A stretch of DNA of 64,000 nucleotides from assembly GCF_004364935.1 (NCBI RefSeq), contig NZ_SOBT01000009.1, forward strand, positions 835,898 through 899,897. The letters are read 5' to 3'. The notes under the pieces were generated by a model. The model saw only the letters and a program-made list of their open reading frames with translations. It was not told the origin of the DNA and did no database searches. The position numbers and the translations under genes are program-made. The stretch is from Panacagrimonas perspica. GTDB lineage: Bacteria; Pseudomonadota; Gammaproteobacteria; Nevskiales; Nevskiaceae. Below, piece after piece: positions 1 through 10,818 of this stretch; the stretch's first letter is position 1; the number at the start of each line of letters is the position of its first letter.

Positions 1-359
1 ACCACGTCGCTGTCGCGCGACATGCGCATGTCGGCCAGGCGCTGCTCGTACGTCGCCCAGTACTGCGCGTGGTTCTGCCCCAGGTCGGCGAGCACATCCC
101 AGGAATACAGGCCCGTGTCGTGACCGTCGTTGAAAACGAGCTTCACGGCATAACGCCCGACCCCCTGGACCTCGTTTATCGCGACATTGCGCTTTCCTCC
201 GATGAGGACCGGCTTACCATGTCCCTGCACCTCGGCCGAGGGCGAGTGCACCCGCAGGTATTCGGCCGGCAGACGATACGTCGTCCCGTCTTCGTATCCG
301 ACTTCCAGTTCTTGCGACTTCTTGTGCAACACGATGCGGGAGGGGCGGGGAGCGTTCAT
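1..359 (-). CDS. DUF971 protein (3' end cut off by left edge)
   Basis: Reading leftwards from the ATG at 359, 119 codons stay open to the window edge. The protein begins MNAPRPSRIVLHKKSQELEV and continues with LPAEYLRVHSPSAEVQGHG and GRYAVKLVFNDGHDTGLYSW. This is the DUF971 pattern, which is also the N-terminal domain of gamma-butyrobetaine hydroxylases. Free-standing DUF971 proteins are about 110-130 residues long, so nearly the whole protein is visible; no catalytic role is established for them. The start lies 31 bases after the mnmE stop on the same strand, so co-transcription with mnmE is likely. The stop codon lies outside the window. Confidence 0.82.
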   Translation of the reverse strand, partial: MNAPRPSRIVLHKKSQELEVGYEDGTTYRLPAEYLRVHSPSAEVQGHGKPVLIGGKRNVAINEVQGVGRYAVKLVFNDGHDTGLYSWDVLADLGQNHAQYWATYEQRLADMRMSRDSDV

Positions 360-390
360 GGGGCCAGCATGCGGCAGAGCTCGCCGTTCG

Positions 391-1746
391 TCATTTTCCG
401 ATGCAGAACCGCGAAAACACCGCGCCGAGCAGGTCCTCGGTCGTCGTCCGACCGGTGATGGTGCCCAGGGCGTCGTGCGCGAGGCGCAATTCCTCGGCTG
501 CCAGTTCGGCTGCAGTGCCCAAGCCCAATTGCATCCGGGCAGCTTGCAGATGCCGCTGTGTCTGATGCAGGGCGTCCAGATGGCGCGCCCGTGCGCTGAA
601 GACGCCCTCCATTTGTTCATCCAGGCCGGCCGTCGCGCGAATCGCGGCCCGTAATGCGTCCAGGCCCTCGCCCGTTGCAGCACAGATGCGCAGGGCATCG
701 CGGCCCTCGCGCACGAACGCACCCGATGCCGCGCCGCTGAGGTCGCACTTGTTGAAGACGAGGATCTGCCGTGCTGTCGACGGCAACTGCGCGAGCAGTG
801 CGCGATCGGCTTCGGTCAGGCCAGCCGCGTCTTCGGCTACGAACAGCGCCAGCTCGGCGCGCTCGAAAGCCTGCCAGGCGCGCCGGATCCCTTCCGCCTC
901 GACAGGATCCTGGGTATCTCGCAGCCCGGCTGTATCGACCATCGTCAAAGGCAGATCGTCGAGGACCAGGTGCTCGCGCAGCACATCGCGCGTCGTACCG
1001 GGGATTTCGCTGACTATGGCCACCTCGGCCCGGGCCAGCCGGTTGAGCAAGGTCGATTTGCCGACATTCGGACGGCCCGCGATGGCCACGACCATGCCGT
1101 CGCGAAGCCTGCGGCCCTGGCTTGCCTGGGCGAGCAGGCGCGAGAGCTCGACCTCCGCGTCGGTCAGGCCTTGGCCGAGCTGTGCATCCGAAAGCCAGTC
1201 GATGTCCTCGTCCGAGAAATCCAGAGCGCCTTCGACGAAGACGCGCAGATCCAGCAACCGCCTGGCAAGGGTGAGAACACGTAGCGAGAATTCGCCGTCC
1301 AGCGCTCGATGCGCAGCCAGAACGGCCGCGCGGCTCGACGCATCGATCAGATCGGCGACCGCTTCGGCCTGGGCCAGATCGAGCCGGCCGTTGAGGAATG
1401 CGCGTTCGGAAAATTCGCCCGGGCGGGCAATGCGCGCACCATGCGCGCAGGCCGCGCCGAGCAGAAGATCCAATACCGCAGGACCACCGTGGCCCTGCAT
1501 CTCGACGACGGCTTCGCCGGTATACGAGCGAGGTGCGTCGAAACAAAGCACCAGTCCGCGATCGCAGCGCTCGCCTTGAGCGTCGTGGAAGAAGCGCAGG
1601 GCTGCGGTGCGCGGAGCAGGGAGCGCGCCGCTCATCTTTTCCGCGATCACGAATGCCAGCGGTCCGGACAGGCGCAGGATGCCGACGGCACCGCGACCTG
1701 GTGCCGTCGCGATCGCAGCGATGGTGTCGACGCTGCGATCGCTCAT
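391..1746 (-). CDS. mnmE: tRNA uridine-5-carboxymethylaminomethyl modification GTPase MnmE
   Basis: MnmE works with MnmG to install the cmnm5 group on the wobble uridine of several tRNAs in the cytoplasm. The protein (451 aa from the ATG at 1746) has the tetrahydrofolate-binding N-terminal domain (DTIAAIATAPGRGAVGILRLSG), then an inserted G domain with P-loop GRPNVGKST, switch PGTTRD, G3 DTAGLR and G4 NKCD. It ends in the family signature CIGK with the catalytic cysteine. Length and order are normal. An in-frame GTG at 1755 would begin 1 base after the yidC stop; the ATG is preferred because it matches the usual MnmE N terminus. It sits in the conserved rpmH-rnpA-yidD-yidC-mnmE run. Confidence 0.96.
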   Translation of the reverse strand: MSDRSVDTIAAIATAPGRGAVGILRLSGPLAFVIAEKMSGALPAPRTAALRFFHDAQGERCDRGLVLCFDAPRSYTGEAVVEMQGHGGPAVLDLLLGAACAHGARIARPGEFSERAFLNGRLDLAQAEAVADLIDASSRAAVLAAHRALDGEFSLRVLTLARRLLDLRVFVEGALDFSDEDIDWLSDAQLGQGLTDAEVELSRLLAQASQGRRLRDGMVVAIAGRPNVGKSTLLNRLARAEVAIVSEIPGTTRDVLREHLVLDDLPLTMVDTAGLRDTQDPVEAEGIRRAWQAFERAELALFVAEDAAGLTEADRALLAQLPSTARQILVFNKCDLSGAASGAFVREGRDALRICAATGEGLDALRAAIRATAGLDEQMEGVFSARARHLDALHQTQRHLQAARMQLGLGTAAELAAEELRLAHDALGTITGRTTTEDLLGAVFSRFCIGK

Positions 1747-1756
1747 CGGCGCCACA

Positions 1757-3526
1757 TCACGCAGGCTTGGTCTTGCCCAGGCCTTCGCCGCTCAGCTTGC
1801 GGTTGATCAGCCACTGCTGCGCCATGCCGATCAGATTCGAGACGAACCAGTAGAGCACCAGGCCCGCCTGAAAGAACGCGAAGAACGCCGTCATCATGAT
1901 GGGCATCACGTTCATGATCTTCTGCTGCATCGGATCCATCGTGGCAGTCGAACCCGACCACTTCTGCTGGATGAAGAACGTGATGCCGAACAGCACCGGC
2001 AGTACGTAGAAAGGATCCGGCGCGGACAGATCGTTGATCCACAGCGCGAAGTCGGCTTGGCGCAACTCAACGCTCTCGAGCAGCACCCAGTAGAGGGCGA
2101 TGAACACCGGGAACTGCACGAGCAGCGGCCAGCAACCCGCGAGCGGGTTGAAGCCTTCCTTCTTGTACAGATCCATCATTGCCTTGGACATCTTCTCGCG
2201 GTCGTCGCCGTAACGCTCCTTGATGTCCGCGATGCGCGGCGCGAATTTCTTCATCTTCGCCATCGAGCGGTACTGTGCTTCGGACAACTTGTAGAAGAGT
2301 CCTTTGACCAGCAGCGTCAGCAGAATGATGGCCACGCCCCAGTTGCCGGTCAGCGTGTGGAATTTCGCGAGCAGCCAGAACAACGGCTCGCAGATCGGCG
2401 TCAGGATTCCGTAGTCGACCGTGTATTCGAGGCCCGGGGTCACGTCGTTCAAGCCGGCATGCTCCACCAGCTTGCCGTCTTTCCCCATCATCACGACGCT
2501 GTCCTGCAGGCGAGGGCCTGCATACAGAGACGTAGCAAAGCTCTTCGTCGCACCGGGCGCAACGCTCACACCGGTGGCCACATATTGAGCGTTGAACGTG
2601 TGGTCCTTGCCGGGCTTTGCCGAGTAGACGCCTTCGGCATCCGCCGGCGGCAGGATGGCCGCGACGAAGTAGTGCTCGAGCATCGCGATCCAGCCGCCCG
2701 TCTGCCGCTTCTCGAACGCCTTCTCGCCGAGCTTGTCCAGCTTGGTTTTCACGAAGCGGAATTTCTTGCCGTCGTCCTTGCGCTCGTAGAAGCCGACGCC
2801 GAGGAAGGTCGCCACGAACTTCGGCAGGTCGCCGACGACATGCTCGTTGCGCACGAAGCGCGCATACGGGCTGACCGTGAGCGCTGCGGCGCTGCTGTTG
2901 GCGACGCTCTGCTCGAGATCGATGCGATAGCTGCCGCGCGTGAACCGATAGGTCTTGCGTACGGTCACGCCGTCATCGCCCACATGGTCGAGCACCACGT
3001 CGAGCTGGTTGGCACCGTCGGCGAGGCGATATTCCGACTGCGGCGACGTGAACATCGTGTCGCTACTGGCGATCGGCTTCGTCGTGCCGGCGAGCCCGGA
3101 TTGGAAAATGAAGTACTGGCCATCCTTGTCATTGAGGAAGGGCAGCGGCGCGTCAGGAATTTTTTTCGAGATCGGGTAATGGCTCAGATCAAGCCGGCGA
3201 ATCTCGCCACCCGTAAGGCTGATGTGCGCTTCGACGACGTCGGTGACTACCGTAATCGTCTGGCCGGCCGCAGCCGACGCCGTTGCCTCGATCGTGGCGG
3301 CGGGGATCGCGGAGGGTGTATCGCCGGAGTGCGGCGCTGCCATCGCGGGCGAATTGTCAGGAACCTTGACGGCGGATTCCGCTGACGTGGAGGCAGTTGC
3401 CGGGGCGGCGGCTGTCGCCGTCGCTTTGGCCTGGCTTCTCGGACCGTAATCGTCCTGCCAAGCCTGATAGAGGAAGAACACTACGACCGCGAGAAGCGCG
3501 ATCAGCATGAACCGGCGGTTTTCCAT
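1757..3526 (-). CDS. yidC: Membrane protein insertase YidC
   Basis: YidC inserts and folds inner-membrane proteins, alone or with SecYEG. The 589-residue protein is the long gram-negative form. It has an N-terminal membrane anchor (FMLIALLAVVVFFLYQAW), a low-complexity Ala/Thr/Ser linker, a large periplasmic P1 domain (about residues 70-360), then the conserved core with helices around WGVAIILLTLLVKGLFY, GCWPLLVQFPVFIALYWVL and the final VLYWFVSNLIGMAQQW. The arginine expected in the hydrophilic groove is present in the segment after KGLFYKLSEAQYRSMAKM. It follows yidD by 13 bases and is followed by mnmE. Confidence 0.97.
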   Translation of the reverse strand: MENRRFMLIALLAVVVFFLYQAWQDDYGPRSQAKATATAAAPATASTSAESAVKVPDNSPAMAAPHSGDTPSAIPAATIEATASAAAGQTITVVTDVVEAHISLTGGEIRRLDLSHYPISKKIPDAPLPFLNDKDGQYFIFQSGLAGTTKPIASSDTMFTSPQSEYRLADGANQLDVVLDHVGDDGVTVRKTYRFTRGSYRIDLEQSVANSSAAALTVSPYARFVRNEHVVGDLPKFVATFLGVGFYERKDDGKKFRFVKTKLDKLGEKAFEKRQTGGWIAMLEHYFVAAILPPADAEGVYSAKPGKDHTFNAQYVATGVSVAPGATKSFATSLYAGPRLQDSVVMMGKDGKLVEHAGLNDVTPGLEYTVDYGILTPICEPLFWLLAKFHTLTGNWGVAIILLTLLVKGLFYKLSEAQYRSMAKMKKFAPRIADIKERYGDDREKMSKAMMDLYKKEGFNPLAGCWPLLVQFPVFIALYWVLLESVELRQADFALWINDLSAPDPFYVLPVLFGITFFIQQKWSGSTATMDPMQQKIMNVMPIMMTAFFAFFQAGLVLYWFVSNLIGMAQQWLINRKLSGEGLGKTKPA

Positions 3527-3539
3527 TTCTTCGGTCGTT

Positions 3540-3761
3540 CTAGTTCTGGCGATCGGGGACAGGATCGATGCCGCCGGGGTTAAGAGGATGACAGCGTGCG
3601 ACCCGGCGCAGTGTCAGCCACGAGCCGCGCAGGGCGCCGTGCTTGCGCAGCGCCTCGACACCGTAGTGCGAACAGGTCGGGTGAAATCGGCACTGATTGC
3701 CGATGAACGGGCTGAGGACGCGCTGATAACAGCGGATCAGGAAGATGAGGAGGCTGGCCAT
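3540..3761 (-). CDS. yidD: Membrane protein insertion efficiency factor YidD
   Basis: This is a 73-residue protein starting [18 protein letters not shown] and containing [17 protein letters not shown] and the tail [14 protein letters not shown], the YidD (DUF37) signature with its conserved cysteines. YidD is a small membrane-associated protein thought to help YidC-dependent insertion. The ATG at 3761 overlaps the 3' end of rnpA by 25 bases. A TTG further upstream at 3782 would add seven residues but is less likely. The overlap with rnpA suggests translational coupling and is typical of the family. Confidence 0.93.
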   Translation of the reverse strand: MASLLIFLIRCYQRVLSPFIGNQCRFHPTCSHYGVEALRKHGALRGSWLTLRRVARCHPLNPGGIDPVPDRQN

Positions 3762-4096
3762 CGCTCGCGCAGACGTCTCCAATACTCTTGCAGCTCGGTG
3801 GCGAGCTGGCGCCGGTCGATCGTGCGTGCGCCGTGCGCGGCCATGATCACCACGTCACAGCTCGGGAGCGGCATCGCGGCGCGAAAACTCTCGCGGGCTA
3901 TTCGCTTGAATCGGTTCCGATCGACCGAACGGGGCATGGCCTTGCGCGAAACGGTGATCCCGAATTTCGCGCCATCACCCTGTCCCGCGTGCTCGAACGC
4001 GGTGAAACTGCTGCTTCGTCGCTTGCGCCCTTCCGATATGACCCGCTTGAACTCCGCAGGGCGGAGCAGGCGGACCGATCGCGGAAAGCCCGTCAA
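3737..4096 (-). CDS. rnpA: Ribonuclease P protein component
   Basis: This is the basic protein subunit of RNase P, which assists the catalytic RNA in removing 5' leaders from tRNA precursors. The 119 residues include [17 protein letters not shown] near the N terminus and the RNP signature [17 protein letters not shown], where R and K residues contact the RNA. The start used is a TTG at 4096. No ATG fits the family N terminus, so the exact start is uncertain by a few codons. It lies between rpmH and yidD as in most bacteria. Confidence 0.94.
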   Translation of the reverse strand: MTGFPRSVRLLRPAEFKRVISEGRKRRSSSFTAFEHAGQGDGAKFGITVSRKAMPRSVDRNRFKRIARESFRAAMPLPSCDVVIMAAHGARTIDRRQLATELQEYWRRLRERWPASSSS

Positions 4097-4121
4097 ACGA
4101 CCGGCAGCCGTCGCCGATCGA

Positions 4122-4256
4122 CTACGGGATCAGGCGGGCGCGGCCCTTGGCGCGACGGCGGGCGAGGACCTTGCGGCCGCCCACGGTGGCCATACGGGCG
4201 CGGAAGCCATGGGTGCGCTTACGACGGAGCGCGTGTGGCTGATAGGTGCGTTTCAT
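4122..4256 (-). CDS. rpmH: 50S ribosomal protein L34
   Basis: The 44-residue, highly basic protein [19 protein letters not shown]...[11 protein letters not shown] is a complete L34. The frame stays open upstream to 4334, but the ATG at 4256 gives the invariant MKRTYQP start, so the extension is rejected. The gene heads the leftward rpmH-rnpA-yidD-yidC-mnmE run and is divergent from dnaA. On the minus strand a weak -10-like TACACT lies upstream near 4275-4280, but no convincing -35 was found. Confidence 0.97.
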   Translation of the reverse strand: MKRTYQPHALRRKRTHGFRARMATVGGRKVLARRRAKGRARLIP

Positions 4257-4340
4257 CGTCGGAAGCTCGGCGCGGAAAAAAGGGCGCGGAGTGTAGCGGC
4301 TGAAATAGCGCGCGTACAAGCCGGTGTACCTCATCGCACC

Positions 4341-4349
4341 TGTGGATAA
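4341..4349 (-). promoter_or_regulatory. DnaA box between rpmH and dnaA
   Basis: TGTGGATAA is the exact complement of the strong DnaA box TTATCCACA. It lies 66 bases upstream of the chosen dnaA start, where autoregulatory DnaA boxes are commonly found. Binding is inferred from the exact consensus match only. Confidence 0.7.
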
Positions 4350-4415
4350 CTACCCATGCGCGGTATAGACTCGCGGTTCCCCCCCGCTTCGCAATTCGAC
4401 ATCAACAAATCGCCC

Positions 4416-5741
4416 ATGGCACTGGTGGAAGATCACGGTTGGGCCCAGTGCGTACAGCGCCTCGAGTCCGAGTTGGGCACCTCCGAACTCAACACCTGGA
4501 TTAGGCCCCTGCAGGCCCGGCGAGAAGGGGACAGGCTGGTCCTGGTGGCCCCCAACAGAATGGTGATGGAACGCGTCCGCGTGGACTTCTGCGCGCGCAT
4601 CCAGCGCGCCTGGCTCGCCAGTGGGGGTGAGGACATCGAAGTCGACGTGACTGCCGCTGCCGAATCGCGGGGCAACGGTTCGGCCAGCGGTGACGATACG
4701 CCTGACGTCGAACGGCTGATCACGAGCAATCGGCTGGATCCGCGCTATACGTTCGGGTCCTTCATCCAGGGAAAGTCCAACTCGCAGGCCCGCGCGGCGG
4801 CACAGCAGGTCGCCGAGTCGCCTGGCGTGGCGTACAACCCGCTGCTGATCTACGGGGGGCCGGGTCTGGGCAAAACGCATTTGATGCACGCCGTTGGGCA
4901 CGCGCTGCTGCGACGAAACCAGAACTCGCGAGTGGTTTACGTGCCGTCGGAACAGTGGATGAACCAGTTCATCTCGGCCGTGCGGCACAACACCAGCGAG
5001 GAGTTCAAGGCGCTGTATCGCTCTGCCGACGCCTTGCTGATCGACGACATCCACTTCTTCGCCGGGAAGTCGGCGACGCAGGAAGAGTTCTTCCACACGT
5101 TCAACAGCCTGATGGACGGCCGCAAGCAGATCATTCTGACCTGCGACCGGTTCCCGAAGGACCTGGACCGGCTCGAGGATCGCCTGAAGTCGCGCTTTTC
5201 GTGGGGCCTGACCGTATCGGTCGAACCGCCGGATCTGGAGACGCGCGTCGCGATCCTGCTGTCGAAAGCCGAGCAATTCGGACTGTCGCTATCCAACGAG
5301 GTGGCGTTCTTCGTCGCCCAGCATGTGCGTTCCAACGTGCGCGAGCTCGAGGGCGTGCTGCTGCGGCTGTCGGCCGGCATGCGCTTGCAGGGCGAGGCCA
5401 TCACGGTGGAGTTCGCGCGCCAGACGCTTCGGGACATGCTGGCGCACTACGAACGCAAGGTGACGATCGACAACATCATGTCGACGGTCGCCAAGTACTA
5501 CAACATTCCGCTCAAGGACCTTCGCTCGCCTCGGCGCTCGCGGATGCTGGCCCGTCCGCGCCAGGTCGCGATGGCGCTCGCACGTGAACTCACCGAGCAC
5601 AGCTATCCGGACATCGGCGAAGCGTTCGAGAAGGACCACACGACGGTTTTGCACGCCAGTCGCAAGATCGAGGAATTGCGCCAGACGGATCTCCGGATTC
5701 GCGAGGACTATGAAAATCTGTTGCGGCAGTTGAGTTACTGA
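4416..5741 (+). CDS. dnaA: Chromosomal replication initiator DnaA
   Basis: DnaA binds DnaA boxes at oriC, oligomerises with ATP and opens the duplex. The 441-residue form from ATG 4416 has domain I (WAQCVQRLESELGTSELNTW), a short domain II, and an AAA+ domain III opening with NPLLIYGGPGLGKTHLMHA (Walker A) and LLIDDIHFFAG (Walker B). The C-terminal domain IV has the DNA-binding signature FEKDHTTVLHASRKI. An in-frame ATG at 4356 would add 20 residues with no family match, so 4416 is preferred; neither start has a strong ribosome site. It is followed by an oriC-like gap and then dnaN. Confidence 0.97.
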   Translation: MALVEDHGWAQCVQRLESELGTSELNTWIRPLQARREGDRLVLVAPNRMVMERVRVDFCARIQRAWLASGGEDIEVDVTAAAESRGNGSASGDDTPDVERLITSNRLDPRYTFGSFIQGKSNSQARAAAQQVAESPGVAYNPLLIYGGPGLGKTHLMHAVGHALLRRNQNSRVVYVPSEQWMNQFISAVRHNTSEEFKALYRSADALLIDDIHFFAGKSATQEEFFHTFNSLMDGRKQIILTCDRFPKDLDRLEDRLKSRFSWGLTVSVEPPDLETRVAILLSKAEQFGLSLSNEVAFFVAQHVRSNVRELEGVLLRLSAGMRLQGEAITVEFARQTLRDMLAHYERKVTIDNIMSTVAKYYNIPLKDLRSPRRSRMLARPRQVAMALARELTEHSYPDIGEAFEKDHTTVLHASRKIEELRQTDLRIREDYENLLRQLSY

Positions 5742-5978
5742 AATCGTATGCAGGGGTACCCGGCAAGCTTGTGGACAGACTGTGGGGCGCGTGGAGAGGG
5801 AATTTCATCCACAGCTTGTCCAGAACGCCTCCAGCATCGCCGAGGTGCGTTTCAGAGGCATCAGATTCGATATAAGTTTTTGAATAAAGTGATTTTTTAG
5901 ATTTAATCCCCGCCGATACGCGGGGCTTACTAATGCTAAGTAGTCTTAAAAGAAACCAAGCAAAGGCCGGGTGACGCT
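5742..5978. other. Candidate oriC in the dnaA-dnaN gap
   Basis: The 237-base gap holds several origin-like signals. TCATCCACA at 5805-5813 is a DnaA box with one mismatch. TGTGGACAG at 5770-5778 is a weaker box on the other strand with two mismatches. A run of about 45 very AT-rich bases at 5863-5907 would serve as the unwinding element. A 6-bp GC hairpin follows (arms 5908-5913 and 5920-5925), then TTACTAATGCTAAGTAG at 5927-5943, whose complement has TAG-type triplets like DnaA-trio elements. Location between dnaA and dnaN is common for gammaproteobacterial origins. No strand-composition analysis was done. Confidence 0.65.
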
Positions 5979-7079
5979 ATGAAGATTCAGGTGGGGAGAA
6001 ACGAGTTGTTGACGGCTCTGCAGGCAGTCGTTGGCGTCGTCGAACGTCGCCAGACCTTGCCGGTCCTCGCAAATTTCCTGCTCGAAGCCAAAGAGGACGA
6101 ACTGATCGTCACGGGTACCGATCTGGAAATGGAGTTGATCGCCCGTGCCACCGTGCAGAATCTGTCTCCGGGCAAGGTCACGGTGCCGGCCCGGAAGTTG
6201 TTCGATATATGTCGAGGGCTGCCCGAGGGCGCCGAGATCACGCTGGAATCGGGCGCCGATCGAGTGACGCTGAAGTCCGGCAAGAGCCGCTTCTCGTTGT
6301 CCGCCTTGAAGGCGGACGAATTTCCCGCGATGGGCGCCGTCACCGGCGGGCGGGCGCTGGTGCTCAAGCGAACAGAACTCAAGGGCCTTCTCGAGAAGAC
6401 GCAGTTCGCGATGGCGCAGCAGGACGTGCGCTATTACCTCAACGGCCTTCTGATCGACGGCAACGCCAAGCGCCTGCGCGCAGTTGCTACGGATGGTCAT
6501 CGTCTTGCGTTCAGCGAGCATGTTGGCGACACCGGCTTGACCGAGTCGGTCCAGGCGATCCTGCCGCGCAAGTCGGTTCTGGAGCTAAGCCGACTGCTGG
6601 ACAACAGCGACGCTGAGATTCGATTGGTGATCGGACAGGGCCAGGTTCAGATCGATATCGACGTCGTGCGGCTGACGACGAAGACGATCGATGGGCGTTT
6701 CCCGGACTACGAGCGCGTGATTCCGGAGCACGGCGACAAGCGCGTCGTTGCGGACCGGGAGATTCTGCGCAAATCCCTGGCTCGTACTGCGATTCTTTCG
6801 AACGAGAAGTTTCGGGGTGTCCGTCTCCAGCTTTCGGAAGGCTCGCTGAAGTTGCAGACACACAACCCAGAACACGAGGAAGCAGAGGAAGAGGTGGAGG
6901 TCGGATACGCTGGCGGAGCTCTCGAGATCGGCTTCAACGTCAACTATCTGCTGGACGCGCTGGGCGCGATTCCAGGTGCCGAGATCGTGCTCGAACTCAA
7001 GAATTCCGATTCAAGTGGTCTGGTCTACCAATCTGGCGATCCGTCGAGCAAGTACGTGATCATGCCGATGCGACTCTGA
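5979..7079 (+). CDS. dnaN: DNA polymerase III beta sliding clamp
   Basis: The 366-residue protein forms the ring that tethers DNA polymerases to DNA. It starts MKIQVGRNELLTALQAVVGVVERRQTLPVLANFLLE, the standard first clamp domain. It contains RYYLNGLLIDG in the second domain and ends with the invariant C-terminal pattern YVIMPMRL, which contributes to the binding pocket for polymerase peptides. Length is exactly that expected. It is the second gene of dnaA-dnaN-recF-gyrB. Clamp-binding partners encoded in this window include ImuB and DnaE2 in the SOS operon. Confidence 0.98.
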   Translation: MKIQVGRNELLTALQAVVGVVERRQTLPVLANFLLEAKEDELIVTGTDLEMELIARATVQNLSPGKVTVPARKLFDICRGLPEGAEITLESGADRVTLKSGKSRFSLSALKADEFPAMGAVTGGRALVLKRTELKGLLEKTQFAMAQQDVRYYLNGLLIDGNAKRLRAVATDGHRLAFSEHVGDTGLTESVQAILPRKSVLELSRLLDNSDAEIRLVIGQGQVQIDIDVVRLTTKTIDGRFPDYERVIPEHGDKRVVADREILRKSLARTAILSNEKFRGVRLQLSEGSLKLQTHNPEHEEAEEEVEVGYAGGALEIGFNVNYLLDALGAIPGAEIVLELKNSDSSGLVYQSGDPSSKYVIMPMRL

Positions 7080-7080
7080 A

Positions 7081-8157
7081 ATGGCGGTCGCCCTGTTGAG
7101 GGGCGAGAATTTCCGCCTGTACCGGAGCCTGGAGATTCAGCCTCATTCGGGACTGAACCTGATCACCGGCGGCAACGCCGCCGGAAAGACGAGCTTGCTG
7201 GAAGCGCTTTTCGTCGCCGCTCGTGGTCGCAGCTTTCGAGCGTTGAGCCTTTCCGAACTCTGCGGCGCAGAGCGCCCGGAATGGAATGTTTTCCTGGAGA
7301 CGGATCAGGAACGGCATCGCGTCGGACTAGGCTGGAACCGCCAGGGATCCGAGATACGCCTCGACGATACCAAGAACGCCCGCATCTCCGACGTTGTGAG
7401 ATTGGTCCCGATTCAGTTGATTGATCCGCTCGCTCATCGACTCCTGGATGAGGGGCCGTCTTATAGGCGCAGTTTTGTGGACTGGGGTGTGTTCCACGTG
7501 GAACATTTGTTCCTCGATGTCTGGCGCCGATATCAACGAGCCCTCAAACAGCGAAACAGTGCTCTTCGCGACCAACTTGAAGATCGGGCGGTCCAAGCCT
7601 GGAACGAGGAGTTGGTCGCAGCGGGAGAAACGCTCACAGCGATGCGGCTATCTCACGTGAGAGCTGCTTCAGCAGGTCTATCGGCTTGGGTTCAGCGGTT
7701 GCTCGGAACAAGTGATGCGACTTGTGAATGGCAACGAGGGTGGCCGGATGGGGAGGACTTCCGCGAATTGCTCGATCGAAACCTGGATCAGCATCGGCGC
7801 TTTGGCGCGACTATTCAGGGGCCGCATCGCGCCGAATTGAAGGTTCGCCTGAATCACGCGAAGGCTAAGGGAAGGGTCAGTCGGGGACAGCAAAAGCTAC
7901 TCATTACCGCGATGGTGCTCGCTCAGGCGGAATTATTGGCGGCAGCGGGCGCTCCAGCGCCAATCTTGTTGCTGGACGACTTCGCTGCAGAGTTATCGAC
8001 GGAATTCCAATCGAGGCTCGCCGCGGCCTTGATCGAGTATCGCGGACAGAAATTTGTTACTGCGTTCGAGAAACCAGCGATCGCGGGCCTTGGAGAGGGT
8101 GGGTTGTTCCACGTGGAACATGGGACAATTCGGTCCTTAAATGCGCTGCATAAATAG
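7081..8157 (+). CDS. recF: DNA replication and repair protein RecF
   Basis: RecF is an SMC-like ATPase that helps load RecA at single-strand gaps with RecO and RecR. In this 358-residue protein the Walker A is GGNAAGKTSLLEALF near residue 30, the signature region is RVSRGQQKLLITAMVLAQ, and Walker B is PILLLDDFAAELS. The start is 1 base after the dnaN stop and the stop abuts the gyrB ATG, so the genes are tightly coupled. The repeated sequence GTTCCACGTGGAAC occurs twice within the gene (7492-7505 and 8105-8118), a palindrome that also encodes FHVEH in both places. Confidence 0.97.
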   Translation: MAVALLRGENFRLYRSLEIQPHSGLNLITGGNAAGKTSLLEALFVAARGRSFRALSLSELCGAERPEWNVFLETDQERHRVGLGWNRQGSEIRLDDTKNARISDVVRLVPIQLIDPLAHRLLDEGPSYRRSFVDWGVFHVEHLFLDVWRRYQRALKQRNSALRDQLEDRAVQAWNEELVAAGETLTAMRLSHVRAASAGLSAWVQRLLGTSDATCEWQRGWPDGEDFRELLDRNLDQHRRFGATIQGPHRAELKVRLNHAKAKGRVSRGQQKLLITAMVLAQAELLAAAGAPAPILLLDDFAAELSTEFQSRLAAALIEYRGQKFVTAFEKPAIAGLGEGGLFHVEHGTIRSLNALHK

Positions 8158-10596
<2,439 letters not shown>

Positions 10597-10818
10597 GCCC
10601 GATTCGTCGATTACGGTGGCGCCCATCAACGGCGATGGAGCACCACCGTGTACTTTCGAGCCGCGGACCGTGATGAACCGGAGTCGACCAAAGTCTGAGC
10701 GCTTGCAGCGTATGGAACCTCTGAGCGCGTAACTACGTGTTTTATTCGATCACGACGGCACAAGCGGACCGCACGTGTACTGCTCCGGCACCTTCCGCCT
10801 CTCAGCCTTTTTTGCGAC

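Noticed and set aside
1607..3385. 592-codon open frame on the plus strand opposite mnmE and yidC
   Set aside because: It spans two real genes on the other strand and has antisense composition.
5908..5925. Hairpin in the dnaA-dnaN gap as a dnaA terminator
   Set aside because: The stem is only 6 bp and the T-rich run precedes rather than follows it on the plus strand, so an origin element is more likely.
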